Assembly (NCBI GenBank): GCA_019359235.1
Contig: JAHHHT010000044.1
Span: 1-59,970, forward strand
Reading direction: 5' to 3'
DNA from: Oscillatoria princeps RMCB-10
Lineage (GTDB): Bacteria; Cyanobacteriota; Cyanobacteriia; Cyanobacteriales; Oscillatoriaceae
DNA: 59,970 nucleotides
Each line of letters opens with the position of its first letter. Within the stretch, counting starts at the first letter, position 1. The position numbers were made by a program, and so were the translations under genes. The notes beneath the pieces are model-generated. The model was not told the DNA's origin. It made no database searches and saw only the letters and a program-made list of their open reading frames with translations. Positions 7,843 through 16,962 of the stretch are shown here, piece by piece.

Positions 7843-10800
7843 TTAGGGGGTGCACGCATTAGCTATCTGTTCGCACTTTTGAGCACCATTAAGTGCTTGT
7901 TCTATGGCTTCGAGATGAGCGGGATCGCCGCCTCGATAACATGTTTCATTTATTATCCTTCTTGCTTCTGCGCAAGCCTCGAATTTAGCTTTGTTTGCTA
8001 GAGCTTCGGCTGTACTCATGCCATCAACACATCTGCGAGCACTGTTAGGTCCTTTGCATTTGTCGCTAACTTCTCGTTGGAGTACATACCAGTCATTCTT
8101 TGTGCAGTCCCCAAACCGGGGATGCCAATTTGAAGGCTGGTTAATATTATTATACTCTTCGGCTCCAGGAAAAAGTGGTAGGATTTGACGTAAACCAGGC
8201 CCTAAAATGGGGCCGGGCGAGAACAAGAGTTGCAATCCGGTCGGGTCTGTTGCGTTGAGGGGCGAATTTCCTACATACCTGTACAGATTAGCATCCCCAC
8301 CGGCAAACCCAATCGGGTCCTCACTCAAAAACCTCCCCACTGTTCCATTATAATACCGCGCCCGATAGTAGTGCAACCCCGTCTCTTCATCAAACTCGCG
8401 CCCGGTAAACAAGTAACGAGTCATAATCGTACCATTCGTCTGGGCAATCACATTCCCAAACGAATCATAAGTAAGATGGCTCACCACAGCGCCGCTGCTA
8501 TTCGCTAAATCGCGAACAGTTCCCAGATGGTCGGCTAAGTGCCACACCACATTACCAGCCCCACTATCCTGGGCCAGCACCTGATCCACCACCGGCCCGT
8601 GCAGGTAGCGCCGGTCTAAAACCGGCTGATTGGGGCCAGCTGTACCGTCAGAATCCACGAAATCCAACAGAACATTATCGCCATCATAAACAAAGTGAGT
8701 GACCGCACCATTGACGGACTTAGCAATTCGACGGTCCATCGCATCGTAAGTGAATGCCACTTGCTGAATTACAGCATTAGCCGCATCCTTATCCACTACA
8801 CCAACGAGACGGTTCCGGTAATCCCACTCAAACTCGCGCACCTTTCCAGTAGCAATTTCCGTCCGGCGAATTAGATTCCCTTCATCATCATACTGGTAGT
8901 TGTAGATCCCATCTTTTTGCAGGCGGTTATTGACACCTGTCACATAGCCACTGCCGTTCACACTAGAACTGACGCGGTTGCCATTACCATCGTAGCTGTA
9001 CGACTCGTCAGGATTGTTGCTGTTGCTGTGGTTGGCCCCGGTCAGCTGATCCCGGTCATCATAGGTGTAGTCCGCCGTACCGTCAAGATCAGCAATCTGG
9101 GTAATGCGACTAGCAGTGTCGTAGTTGAAGCCAAAAAATGAGATAACATTATTTGCCGCTACCACATCGGGGTGCAAGTTAGATGGCAAAGCAGCCGGTG
9201 TTAATTCCGCCGGCACTTCAGTTATGCTAAGCTGTCCTGTATAGGGATTTCCCTGCTGGTCTTTCAAAGACCCAGCCGCCACAAATACTGACGCCCCCGG
9301 TATATTAGAAGTTGTTACTGTAACATCCGCCGCCGGCTCAATTGTTTCGGCATTCGCCGTGTCAATCGGCGGCAAATAAATAGGCCGGCTGATGACATTG
9401 TTGACCCCTGTGTAAACTTCGTGTTCTAATAGCAGCGGCAACTTCTCGGCAATGAACGGATAGGTCACATCCCCGCTAATTCCCTCGCCGCGAATTTTCA
9501 GGGTATTGTCAGGTAAAGCCCCCGGAGTTTCTAGTATAAATGAGCCATCCGCTGCGGTGACAGTTTGCAAAGACCCCAATTCTATAATAACACCGGCAAG
9601 CGGTTCTTGCGCCGTATTTTCAATAACTCCAGAAACCCGCGTTGCCGTCACTGGATCTGCTGCGACAGTTAAAGTAACTTCTTGGGGAGTCTCTAGCGCC
9701 CCGTCACTGGCGACTAGGGTGAAATTATAGGTGCCAACATCATCGGGTGCCGGCGTGAGAAGTAGCTGGCCATTGCCTGTAATTTTGCCTTTGGGAAGCC
9801 GGCTGTCTGACCGAATTGAGTAGATAACCCTATCTCCATTTGCGTCTGTCGCACTGAGGGGAATTTCCAGGCGTTCTCCCGGTTTAACAGTTAGCGCCCC
9901 CACAGGAGAGAAGTTGGGCGCAGTATTGGGTTCCCCCACAAAAACCTCAGTGATAACCGGCACTGCGGAAAAGTTAGGATTGATGAAGATAACCTCAACC
10001 GGCGCGGAAGTTTCTCCCGCATCTAACCCCCCGGGTTGAATCGCATTGCGGAGGTTAATATAAGGAAAGCCGGCGGCATCAACTCCCGAGGCATTTTGCA
10101 ATTGCACCCCCGCCGGCAGGTTAGCGAAACTGACAGCCACATTCCGACTCGCAGCCGGTCCATTATTGACAACTTGCAAAGAAGCTGTATATAAGCCTGC
10201 CGATGAATTCAGGCGCACATCGCTCAAATTCACCTGTAGCGCCTGAGTTTGAGTGAGATTGCCTATATTGAGTGCCGGTCCTATTGTAGCCTTCTTCTCC
10301 TGTACAGGAAAAATTGGGCTAGCAACCCCTTCCGGATCTGTCGTATCTGTCAAGTTCTTCACCGAGATGGCACTCCCGGTATCCGTGTCGCCGTTAATAA
10401 TTCGCAGCAGCAGAAAGCCGGTGGGAATCTCTTGCAAACCCGTCAAGTCAATGCTTACCCTTGACCCATTATAGCGCACCAGTCCTGGAGTAAACTCCGC
10501 CTCATCGCCGGCGAGAGAGAATAGAACTTTTCCGGGAGTCTGTCCGTCTAAAAGTGTTGAGTGAGGCGATGCCGTATCCACCAGCCACACCTGAAACCGG
10601 TCTTCAGTCAGGGATGTTTTGTCTGTCGTGTCAAATTGAGCGTCTAGTTCAAATTCCAGCGCGATCCTGTAGTTGGGCCTAATTGTATAGGAATTGCTGT
10701 TTCTGTCAGCAAACTTTCCCGCTCATGCAGTATAATAGAGTTGGCGGTTTCCGCCCCAAGCGCCGGTGCTTCCTTGTTTGCGGATTAAAAAGTTTTCTGT

Positions 10801-11579
10801 GACAGAGAAATCCACAGACTGTGAGGTTTGGTTGCCGGCTGTGTCAGTTGCAATAACTCCAATATTGTGGTTGCCTAGTCCTAACCCATTAGAAGCAATC
10901 GCTGCGTCAAACTTTCCCGCTGCACTCACCGGCACTGGGGATGAACTGCCGCCATCTAGGGAGTATTGAATATTGGGAACTCCCCCACCCGTATCGCTTG
11001 CTGAACCAATCAGCCGCGCTGTCGGACTGTGCGCCCAACCGGCAATCGGTGCTGTTAAGGAGAGAGAGAGGGTGCACTCGTGTCAATTGTAACAGTTAGC
11101 GGTGCGGAAGAAGCCAGCGGACTTCCCAGCAGATTTAAGGCAGTCGCCACTATCTTGTGTGCGCCATCTGTCAGGGGAGTTGCCGTAATTTCTCTGGGAT
11201 TGCTGCTTGTTGTTTCTCCTACCAATTGCCCGTCTGCATACAGCCGCACTTTCGCCACTAGCGCCAGCGTTCCCGTCAAGGCGTCTACCCTAAACGTGGG
11301 CGTATTGTCCTTGGTTATATTGTCGGTGTTGCTGCCACCGCTGTCACTGGATGAGAGTAAATCTAGACCGATAGTTAGTAGAGGGGGCAGCAGGTACTGG
11401 GGGAGTGAGGGATCTCTGAACTGGGGCAATAAAAAAGCCCCCTCATCGGTTTCAGGGAAGTTCAATAATTTGGTGGAATCGCTTTCATAACCCGATGGAA
11501 TCCATTGGGAGCCAATCTCTAGTTCCTGAGTCCCGCCTGACGGGAATGCCGGCAAATTTTCCCCGGTGTTTGGTTCCAT
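7843..11579 (-). pseudogene. Decayed RHS repeat polymorphic toxin gene (tip resembles Ntox16)
   Basis: The reading frame starts at 11579 with Ig-like segments. It breaks at a (GA)5 tract at 11060-11070, where one extra dinucleotide shifts the frame, and again at an in-frame TGA at 10723-10725. From 10722 it is open to 7843. The open part has Ig/cadherin-like domains (NTAPNFSPVG...), a carboxypeptidase-regulatory-like domain (VSGVIENTAQEPLAGVIIEL), then a sudden jump near 9150 into RHS repeats (FNYDTASRI). This suggests loss of most of the barrel. The core RYLFTGREFDEETGLHYYRA and DPTGL is intact, followed by a ~125-residue tip rich in Cys with W/H residues (FEACAEARRII, CYRGGDPAH), resembling the predicted Ntox16 toxin. 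The gene probably makes no full-length product, but the tip region is open and could still be expressed or recombined. Confidence 0.78.
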
Positions 11580-11943
11580 CTCAAATCTACCCCTGACTCC
11601 TCAGTTGATGATGCCGGTGGGTTTGGCTTTTAGCAGCGCCTGACCGGCACCTGCTAGTTTGACTTGCCTTTTTGCGGCTCATTTTTTTTTACTATAACAC
11701 CTTAACTAAGCTTTTGTGAGGGATTTTTGTTAATTTCTCTTACCGGTTTTAGTGCCGGTGAATTTCTCTCACTTCAGGTTTTGTTAATGTTTGTGAAAAA
11801 CTTGGGGAGTGTAAAGAGTTTGTCTGGGCTCAAGAACCATCAATCGCGCTGCCCACTTTCGAGCGCACCGGCACTGTTCGGCGGCGGGCTGCCACACTCG
11901 GAAGCCCCCCGATGGCCATCCGTAAGGGATTCCGGCACACCCC
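11580..11943. other. Non-coding stretch upstream of the RHS gene
   Basis: No supported gene. It should contain the RHS promoter (leftward). A T-run at 11681-11690 and several degenerate palindromes are present, but no convincing promoter or terminator was identified. Confidence 0.4.
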
Positions 11944-12075
11944 TCATATCATCTCCGGTTGATTAATCTGAATTCCCGCGCCGGCGAGGGAGATTAACAA
12001 TTCCCAATACGCAAGCGTTGCGGCGCAGCAGGAGCGACGTGCCCTATGCCCCATGCGATGATGGCCCATGCCCTC

Positions 12076-12183
12076 AAATCCCTGCGGAGTCTGAGCCGCC
12101 CACAGATTCTGCCGGTCGGGCGTGTCCACAATCAGCCGAGTTGCCGGTTCCACCACCTTAAATTCCTCGACGGGGATGGCGTA
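12076..12183 (-). pseudogene. Fragment of an ispD-like gene
   Basis: About 36 residues on the complement strand match the middle of 2-C-methyl-D-erythritol 4-phosphate cytidylyltransferase, an MEP-pathway enzyme. The fragment runs from AIPVEEFKVV through IVDTPDRQNLWAAQTPQGF, a signature strongly conserved in IspD. After PQGF the sequence turns into a low-complexity ATGGGGCAT-type repeat, and before it there is no IspD N-terminus. It is therefore a small remnant, not a working gene. The functional copy must lie elsewhere if the pathway is used. Confidence 0.65.
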
Positions 12184-12230
12184 CTCAATGTCGAAGCCGG
12201 CTATATCCACCGGCAAGGGAGACTTGCACT

Positions 12231-12401
12231 TATAGCGCTTTGCATCTGGGTGAAGTACAGTCTGGAGATCCCCCCTTGCCCCCCCTTAAAAAGGGGGGCT
12301 CACTTCTTCCCCCCCCTGGGGGGATAGGGGCGGGTCCCCGTGCCCGCCCCGGCTAGGGGGGGATCTAATATCTGTACCTCACTCGGTTGAAATCTGCTAT
12401 A
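12231..12401. mobile_element. MITE-like element, family 2, copy with enlarged centre
   Basis: The left end TATAGCGCTTTGCATCTGGG and the right end, whose complement begins TATAGCAGATTTCAACCGAG, form an imperfect inverted repeat. Both lead into GTAC-type segments shared with the elements at 14958, 41493 and 54920. The centre holds C-tract and G-tract repeats of the type seen at 231-330, which look nested. There is no coding capacity. The element separates the ispD and gmhB-like fragments. Confidence 0.55.
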
Positions 12402-12544
12402 ATCCCCGGTTCCGCGCTCAGCGGTGCGCCGGCACTTCGACCGGCAAGTGTTTTGCTGTCTGGTGACCAACCAGTCGGGACCGGCACGGGGGTACTGCCC
12501 CGCTTCCCACGCTGTAGCCCCCAGTCCGCCAGAAGGGGGCGTTA

Positions 12545-12826
12545 CCCCAGAATTTAGCCGGTGGACCACAGCCGCGCAAACCCAACACCGGCATGCTGGT
12601 GGCAGCGGCGTGGGATCACGACTTGGATTTGGGCCAGAGTTTCATGGTGGGGGACAAAGCCACCGATGTGGATATGGCCCACAATGCCGGCTGCCAGGGG
12701 ATATTGGTGCGCACCGGCTATGGTGAGCTAGTCCTCTCTGGCGATCTGCCAGCACCACAACCCGACTTCATCGCCCCAGATTTAGCCGCCGCTGCCGATT
12801 GGATTTTGCAGCACATTTGCGGTTAA
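12545..12826 (+). pseudogene. 3-prime fragment of a gmhB-like HAD phosphatase gene
   Basis: The frame encodes RKPNTGMLVAAA followed by SFMVGDKATDVDMAHNAGC and ILVRTGYG. This is the C-terminal half of D-glycero-D-manno-heptose 1,7-bisphosphate 7-phosphatase-type HAD enzymes, with the conserved RKP...GM Lys-bearing motif and the GDK-x-D motif binding Mg. The N-terminal DxD nucleophile motif is missing; upstream sequence in this frame has no similarity and runs into repeats. It is a truncated remnant ending in a normal stop. An ATG at 12593 could express 77 residues, but these would lack catalytic residues. Confidence 0.65.
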
Positions 12827-13599
12827 CTGTCAAGCCTTTTCCTCTTCTCGCCGGCGCTGTCAAGGATTTAGAAAAAACTGTTATTAATATTTTCTTCATA
12901 TTGTTTTCCCTCCTTCCCAGACACCGCCTGGGTTCGAGTTGATGTGGGCGGCTGCCTCGATGGTGAGAATTGTGCCAAATATCACAGTTTAAATTTTAGA
13001 GGGGCGGCCAACTGCGAAAGCCCAGAATAGGAAAGGATTTCAGCTATTGGCCACCCCTTAGGAATGAACAGCAATCCGCCCCACTGGACACGGGCGGACT
13101 GAAGCGGAGCGCAACCGGCGACCTGCCCTCCGCTTGCGCCCCAGCAGCACGCTCGCGGAAATTTATCTGCTATTCCAGCCGCAGGGTGCGCTGTGAGCCC
13201 ACCCCACTGGCATCTTTTGCGCCCCGGCGTGCGATCGAAATCACCAAAAAAACGCGCTCCAGTCACAACTTAAAAGTAATTTGGATCACAGGAGCGGCTC
13301 AGAATTATCACAAGCCTTAAGGAGTTTCATCACCAGTCAGTGCGCAAAAATGCGACATATTTGGAACAGCCAGTTAAGCGAAACTGAGCGGTTTAGCTGG
13401 ATGGCGAGCTTCTTTATCTATTGCGCCAAAGCGCTTCGATCAGCAACCAGTGGCGATCGGCGCAGCGGTAGAGGTTTGAGCGGCGGTAAAATAGGCGCTC
13501 CTGACAGAGGCGACGCCCGCACACAGCTCCACGGTGCATCTGCCCCGACTGGTTTGTCCAGTCGCAATTAAGTGGTAGTCAGAACAGGAGTATTCAATC
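12827..13599. other. Long intergenic region without a recognisable gene
   Basis: Several short open frames occur on both strands but none has a recognisable domain, composition or ribosome-binding site supporting it. The region presumably holds the promoter of the downstream M23 peptidase gene. Confidence 0.45.
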
Positions 13600-14865
13600 G
13601 TGGAACAAGTAAAGCCGGTTCTTGCAGAGAGCAACTATAAGACAGGTAAATCTGCAGCCCTGATAGGACTGGCCATCTCCGTGGGAGCCTCTAGCTTGTT
13701 GCTGCCTCAACAAGTGTCGAGCGCGGTGGCCAAGCCGGCAAAACGGGCTTCCGCACCGGCTCCCACAGCAGCCAACCCCACAGCGAAAGCCCCCAGCGTT
13801 CAATGTGCCGCTCCATCCGGGACCCATCGGGCAGCCCCCCCAGAGGCGTTCTCTTCAGCGCCCGCTGTGCCGGTGAGCGAGACAACCGCGCCAGAAGGGG
13901 ACTGGGCTGAGTCTGCCCCCAACCCCGCGCCGCACGGAGTGCAGCCCGGAGAAACAGTGGCCGAGATCCCCCCCCTCAGCGACAGCCGGTCTGAGGCGCT
14001 AGAAGTGCCTGAAGTCGAGGGCTGCAGCAGCACCCTGACGCAGGTTGAGCTCACCTGCGCTCAGCCGGCGGTGTCCGCACCGGCAACCCCGGATTGCGTT
14101 CAGAACGTAAGAGCCCAAATTGCCAATCTCCGCCAGAAGTATCGGGAACACAAAAACAGCACTGAAATCTATTCCAATGCCGGTCAGTCCCCCGCCGCCG
14201 TTGCGCAAGTGACGGAAGCCCCGGAGAGCGATTTTCCAGAGCCGGTCAGTTCCGATCTCGGTTTCAGGCGACACACCCAGCGCTTGCAGGCGGATCTGCA
14301 AAGGCTGCGGGAACAGAACCGAGCCCAGGTGTCTGAAACTGAAGCCGTTCCACCGGCAGGGGAGGAGTTGGCAACGGCACCGCTCGGTTGGCGAGCGTAT
14401 GAAAGACTGATTCCGCTGGAAAGTGTTTCTCCGGAGTTACCTCCCCTGAGCGCCCCTGAAACCTACTTGCCTCAAGGGGCTGCTGTCAGTGGGTTTATTT
14501 GGCCGGCACTTGGAGAGTTCACCTCTGGCTATGGCTGGCGCTGGGGGCGCATGCACCGGGGGATTGACATTGCAGCCCCGATTGGCACGCCCATTGTCGC
14601 CGCCGCTGACGGTGTTGTCACTTATGCCGGTTGGAACGAAGGCGGTTATGGCAATCTCGTCGAGATTCAGCATCCCGATGGCAGTGTCACGCTTTACGCT
14701 CACAACGACCGGATTCTGGTGCGAGAAGGCGATCGAGTCCAGCAAGGCCAGCAAGTTGCTGAGATGGGCACCACCGGCAGGAGTACCGGCCCCCACTTGC
14801 ACTTCGAGATCCACCCCCCCGGACAGGAACCCCAGAACCCGCTCGCTTATCTGCCGGCCCAGTAG
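13600..14865 (+). CDS. M23 family metallopeptidase (LytM-type), membrane- or cell-wall-associated
   Basis: The 421-residue protein starts at a GTG preceded by AGGAG at 9 bases. A hydrophobic segment at residues ~18-34 (AALIGLAISVGASSLLL) suggests a signal anchor. A Pro/Ala/Ser-rich stretch (~45-150) and a short coiled-coil-like segment (QIANLRQKYREHKN and LQADLQRLREQNR) follow. The C-terminal ~115 residues are a peptidase M23 domain with the zinc motifs HRGID (His319, Asp323) and HLHFE (His399, His401), plus YAHN (His368). Such enzymes cut peptidoglycan peptide cross-links during growth and division or activate amidases. The zinc ligands are all present, so an active endopeptidase is expected. 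The gene stands alone, with a MITE-like element 90 bp downstream. Confidence 0.9.
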   Translation: MEQVKPVLAESNYKTGKSAALIGLAISVGASSLLLPQQVSSAVAKPAKRASAPAPTAANPTAKAPSVQCAAPSGTHRAAPPEAFSSAPAVPVSETTAPEGDWAESAPNPAPHGVQPGETVAEIPPLSDSRSEALEVPEVEGCSSTLTQVELTCAQPAVSAPATPDCVQNVRAQIANLRQKYREHKNSTEIYSNAGQSPAAVAQVTEAPESDFPEPVSSDLGFRRHTQRLQADLQRLREQNRAQVSETEAVPPAGEELATAPLGWRAYERLIPLESVSPELPPLSAPETYLPQGAAVSGFIWPALGEFTSGYGWRWGRMHRGIDIAAPIGTPIVAAADGVVTYAGWNEGGYGNLVEIQHPDGSVTLYAHNDRILVREGDRVQQGQQVAEMGTTGRSTGPHLHFEIHPPGQEPQNPLAYLPAQ

Positions 14866-14957
14866 AGAATCTGCGGTGGGGGCCGGCGTAGAGGGCGGCT
14901 GGGGGGAAGAGTCTCGCCATTAGAATTGCATAATATTTTATGTGCTGATTCTAAGTC

Positions 14958-15052
14958 AAGCGGTTTTCAGTTGCAGCGAGGATGCATCTGGAAACCCGGT
15001 TTCTTAAAGAAACCGGGTTTCTCAGCACCTCACAAAGGATGAAAAACGCTAG
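14958..15052. mobile_element. MITE-like element, family 2, copy with perfect central hairpin
   Basis: The left end AGCGGTTTTCAGTTGCAGCG and the right end GGATGAAAAACGCTA are imperfect inverted repeats of family 2. At 14991-15021 a 31-bp perfect palindrome (15-bp arms, 1-base centre) made of GAAACCCGGTTTCTT and its complement is identical to 41525-41555. No coding capacity. Confidence 0.6.
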
Positions 15053-15098
15053 AATTTATCCCCCCCGCCCCACCGAATTCCTGTGGGCGAGCAGTAAT

Positions 15099-15607
15099 CT
15101 AGCAGTAATCTTTGCTGTGCGTAGCTGACAGCGAGCGTGCCGTGTCGCGCACGATATCGAGAATAGCGTCGATGTCGGCACGGGTAGTGCGGAAATTGAC
15201 AGCGCAGGCACGCAAGGCATACCGCCCACATATAGTGGTATTGGAGAGATAGGCTTTTCCGTTGCGCTGCACCGCATACAAGATACGGGCGTTGAGCCGG
15301 TCGAGTTCGGCGTTGATTTGCTGGCGCTCTGTTTCGGAAGCTGACTGGAGTTTAGGGCGCTCTGAAGGCGGCACGTAGCGAAAGCAGCAGATGCTTAACT
15401 CGACTGGCGCGAGCAGTTCAAAATCCTCTGACGCGCTGACGCATTCGGCGAAGTAGTCGGCGAGATTGTTATTCTCAATAATGGCGGCACGGATGCGCTC
15501 CACTCCGTAATAGCGCAGCAGCAGCCAGATTTTTAAAGCGCGAAATCGCCGCGACAGTTCTATGCTGTAATCCCAGAAAGCAAAAGATGGAGCACCTGTA
15601 TCTTCCT
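15099..15607 (-). pseudogene. C-terminal fragment of a group II PLP-dependent decarboxylase
   Basis: About 168 residues are open. They begin GAPSFAFWDYSIELSRR, continue RALKIWLLLRYYGVERIRAA and end with NFRTTRADIDAILDIV. This matches the C-terminal third of aromatic-L-amino-acid/diaminobutyrate-type decarboxylases. The PLP-lysine region and large domain are absent: a stop lies at about 15608 and a 103-bp MITE-like element starts at 15638. It is therefore a truncated, non-functional copy. The substrate cannot be told. Its position beside a chorismatase and luciferase-like monooxygenase suggests that it belonged to a biosynthetic gene cluster, which is inference. Confidence 0.72.
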
Positions 15608-15637
15608 AGAGCCGTCAACGTGCTATAGCAGTTTGTA

Positions 15638-15740
15638 TATAGCGCGTTTAAATCATTTGTGTAAATTTCATAACCCCGATTTCGTAGTGCCAGTGCCACC
15701 GGCATTACAGGAATTGTCCAAAGGATTTAGACTCGCTATA
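15638..15740. mobile_element. 103-bp MITE-like element, family 1, copy 2
   Basis: The left end TATAGCGCGTTTAAATCATT and the right end (complement TATAGCGAGTCTAAATCCTT) are inverted repeats shared with the element at 2978-3080, and the two elements have identical length. It is placed directly upstream of the truncated decarboxylase and may mark the breakpoint. TA at both outer ends fits an IS630-type target duplication. Confidence 0.68.
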
Positions 15741-15817
15741 TGCCACGGCAACCCGCGCAATTTCTGATCGGGGATCTCCAGCGCCGATCGCAGTTCGGCG
15801 TTAGCTAAGTCAAGATT

Positions 15818-16900
15818 TTAACCCCCGGCTGTCACGGCTGTTTTCCAGCTGGTAAAGTGGGGCATAACTTCTCTGGCAAACAGTCGTATAGAGGCGGCGG
15901 CGTTTTCTAACGAAATGGTGTTGAAGTTCACCTGAATAGATGCAATTTCAAACCCCCCAACCTGTTCATAGTAGCGGACGATCGTCTGCCGCAATTGGTC
16001 GGGTGTGCCAATCCAAGCGGCTCCCTTCTCTACTTGAGATTCAAAAGTTTCCTGCTGCAGTCCAGCGACGATCTTGTCGTAGCCGGGATAGTCCGCCGAA
16101 CTGGTATTCATTACCCAATCAGAAGCGGCTTCTACCAAAGATTCCAAATAGTCATTCAAGGGTTGACGAGCAATCGCGATCGCCTCCTCTGCCGTCGGCG
16201 CACAGAACATGTGAAAAGCCAGCATTACCCTGCCCTGCCCTGGATGACCAGCCGACTTCCAGGCATCTCGATAGAGCTTGATTAGCTCAGCCATTTTCCC
16301 GCCGGCCAAAGGAATTGCCATTACTCCATAACCCTTCTGACCGGCAGCCACAAAAGATTCTGGCGTTGCCAGAGCAGCCACCCAGAACGGAGGACGGGGA
16401 GTTTGAGTGGGACGGGGCAAAGAGGTAACGCTCTCAAAGCGGTGAAACTGACCCTCCATCGTCACATTCTCTTCTTCCAGCAGGCGACGCACCTGTTCCA
16501 TCCCCTCCTCAAAGCGGGCGCGGCTCTCGTTCAAATTAATCCTGAATCGGGCAAATTCATGGGGCAGAAATGCCCGCGCAAAACCAACTTCCAAACGTCC
16601 GTTGGAAATGGCATCCAGCATGCCAATCTCGCCCGCCAGTTTGAGTGGATTGTTGAAGACCGGCAACACGGCTCCAGTGATCAGGCGAGCTTTTTGAGTT
16701 CGTTGGGACGCAGCTGTTAGAAAAACGATCGGATTGGGGCTGTATCCGCCATATCGGTGGAAGTAGTGTTCGACGATACGAACATGGGTGTAGCCCAGTT
16801 CATCACAGAGACTGACCAGATGGAGAGCTTCGTTAAAATACTGCGCTCCAGACTTTTGTTGAGGGCTAACATCCGGAAAAAATTGTAAACCAAATTCCAT
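15818..16900 (-). CDS. Luciferase-like flavin-dependent monooxygenase (LLM class)
   Basis: The ~360-residue product is a typical bacterial-luciferase-like TIM-barrel enzyme using reduced FMN. Seen from the start are MEFGLQFFPDV, a helix with LCDELGYTHVRIVEHYF, the core TAASQRTQKARLITGAVLPV, the NGRLEVGFARAF loop, LPRPTQTPRPPFWVAA and a C-terminal GTPDQLRQTI segment. I place the start at the ATG encoding MEFG (16900) because family members begin there; an upstream TTG at 16942 would add 14 residues without similarity. It follows the chorismatase gene by about 60 bp on the same strand, so the two are probably one operon. The substrate is unknown; a hydroxylation on a chorismatase-derived or NRPS/PKS-bound product is plausible but inferred. 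Confidence 0.85.
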   Translation of the reverse strand: MEFGLQFFPDVSPQQKSGAQYFNEALHLVSLCDELGYTHVRIVEHYFHRYGGYSPNPIVFLTAASQRTQKARLITGAVLPVFNNPLKLAGEIGMLDAISNGRLEVGFARAFLPHEFARFRINLNESRARFEEGMEQVRRLLEEENVTMEGQFHRFESVTSLPRPTQTPRPPFWVAALATPESFVAAGQKGYGVMAIPLAGGKMAELIKLYRDAWKSAGHPGQGRVMLAFHMFCAPTAEEAIAIARQPLNDYLESLVEAASDWVMNTSSADYPGYDKIVAGLQQETFESQVEKGAAWIGTPDQLRQTIVRYYEQVGGFEIASIQVNFNTISLENAAASIRLFAREVMPHFTSWKTAVTAGG

Positions 16901-16962
16901 CTTGTTTTTAGCAGTGACAAAGGATGAGGTTGGACATATCAATTGCAGTCCGGTGATGGTGG

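Noticed and set aside
12982-13571. Open frames on both strands upstream of the M23 gene
   Set aside because: No recognisable domain, skewed composition and no convincing start signals.
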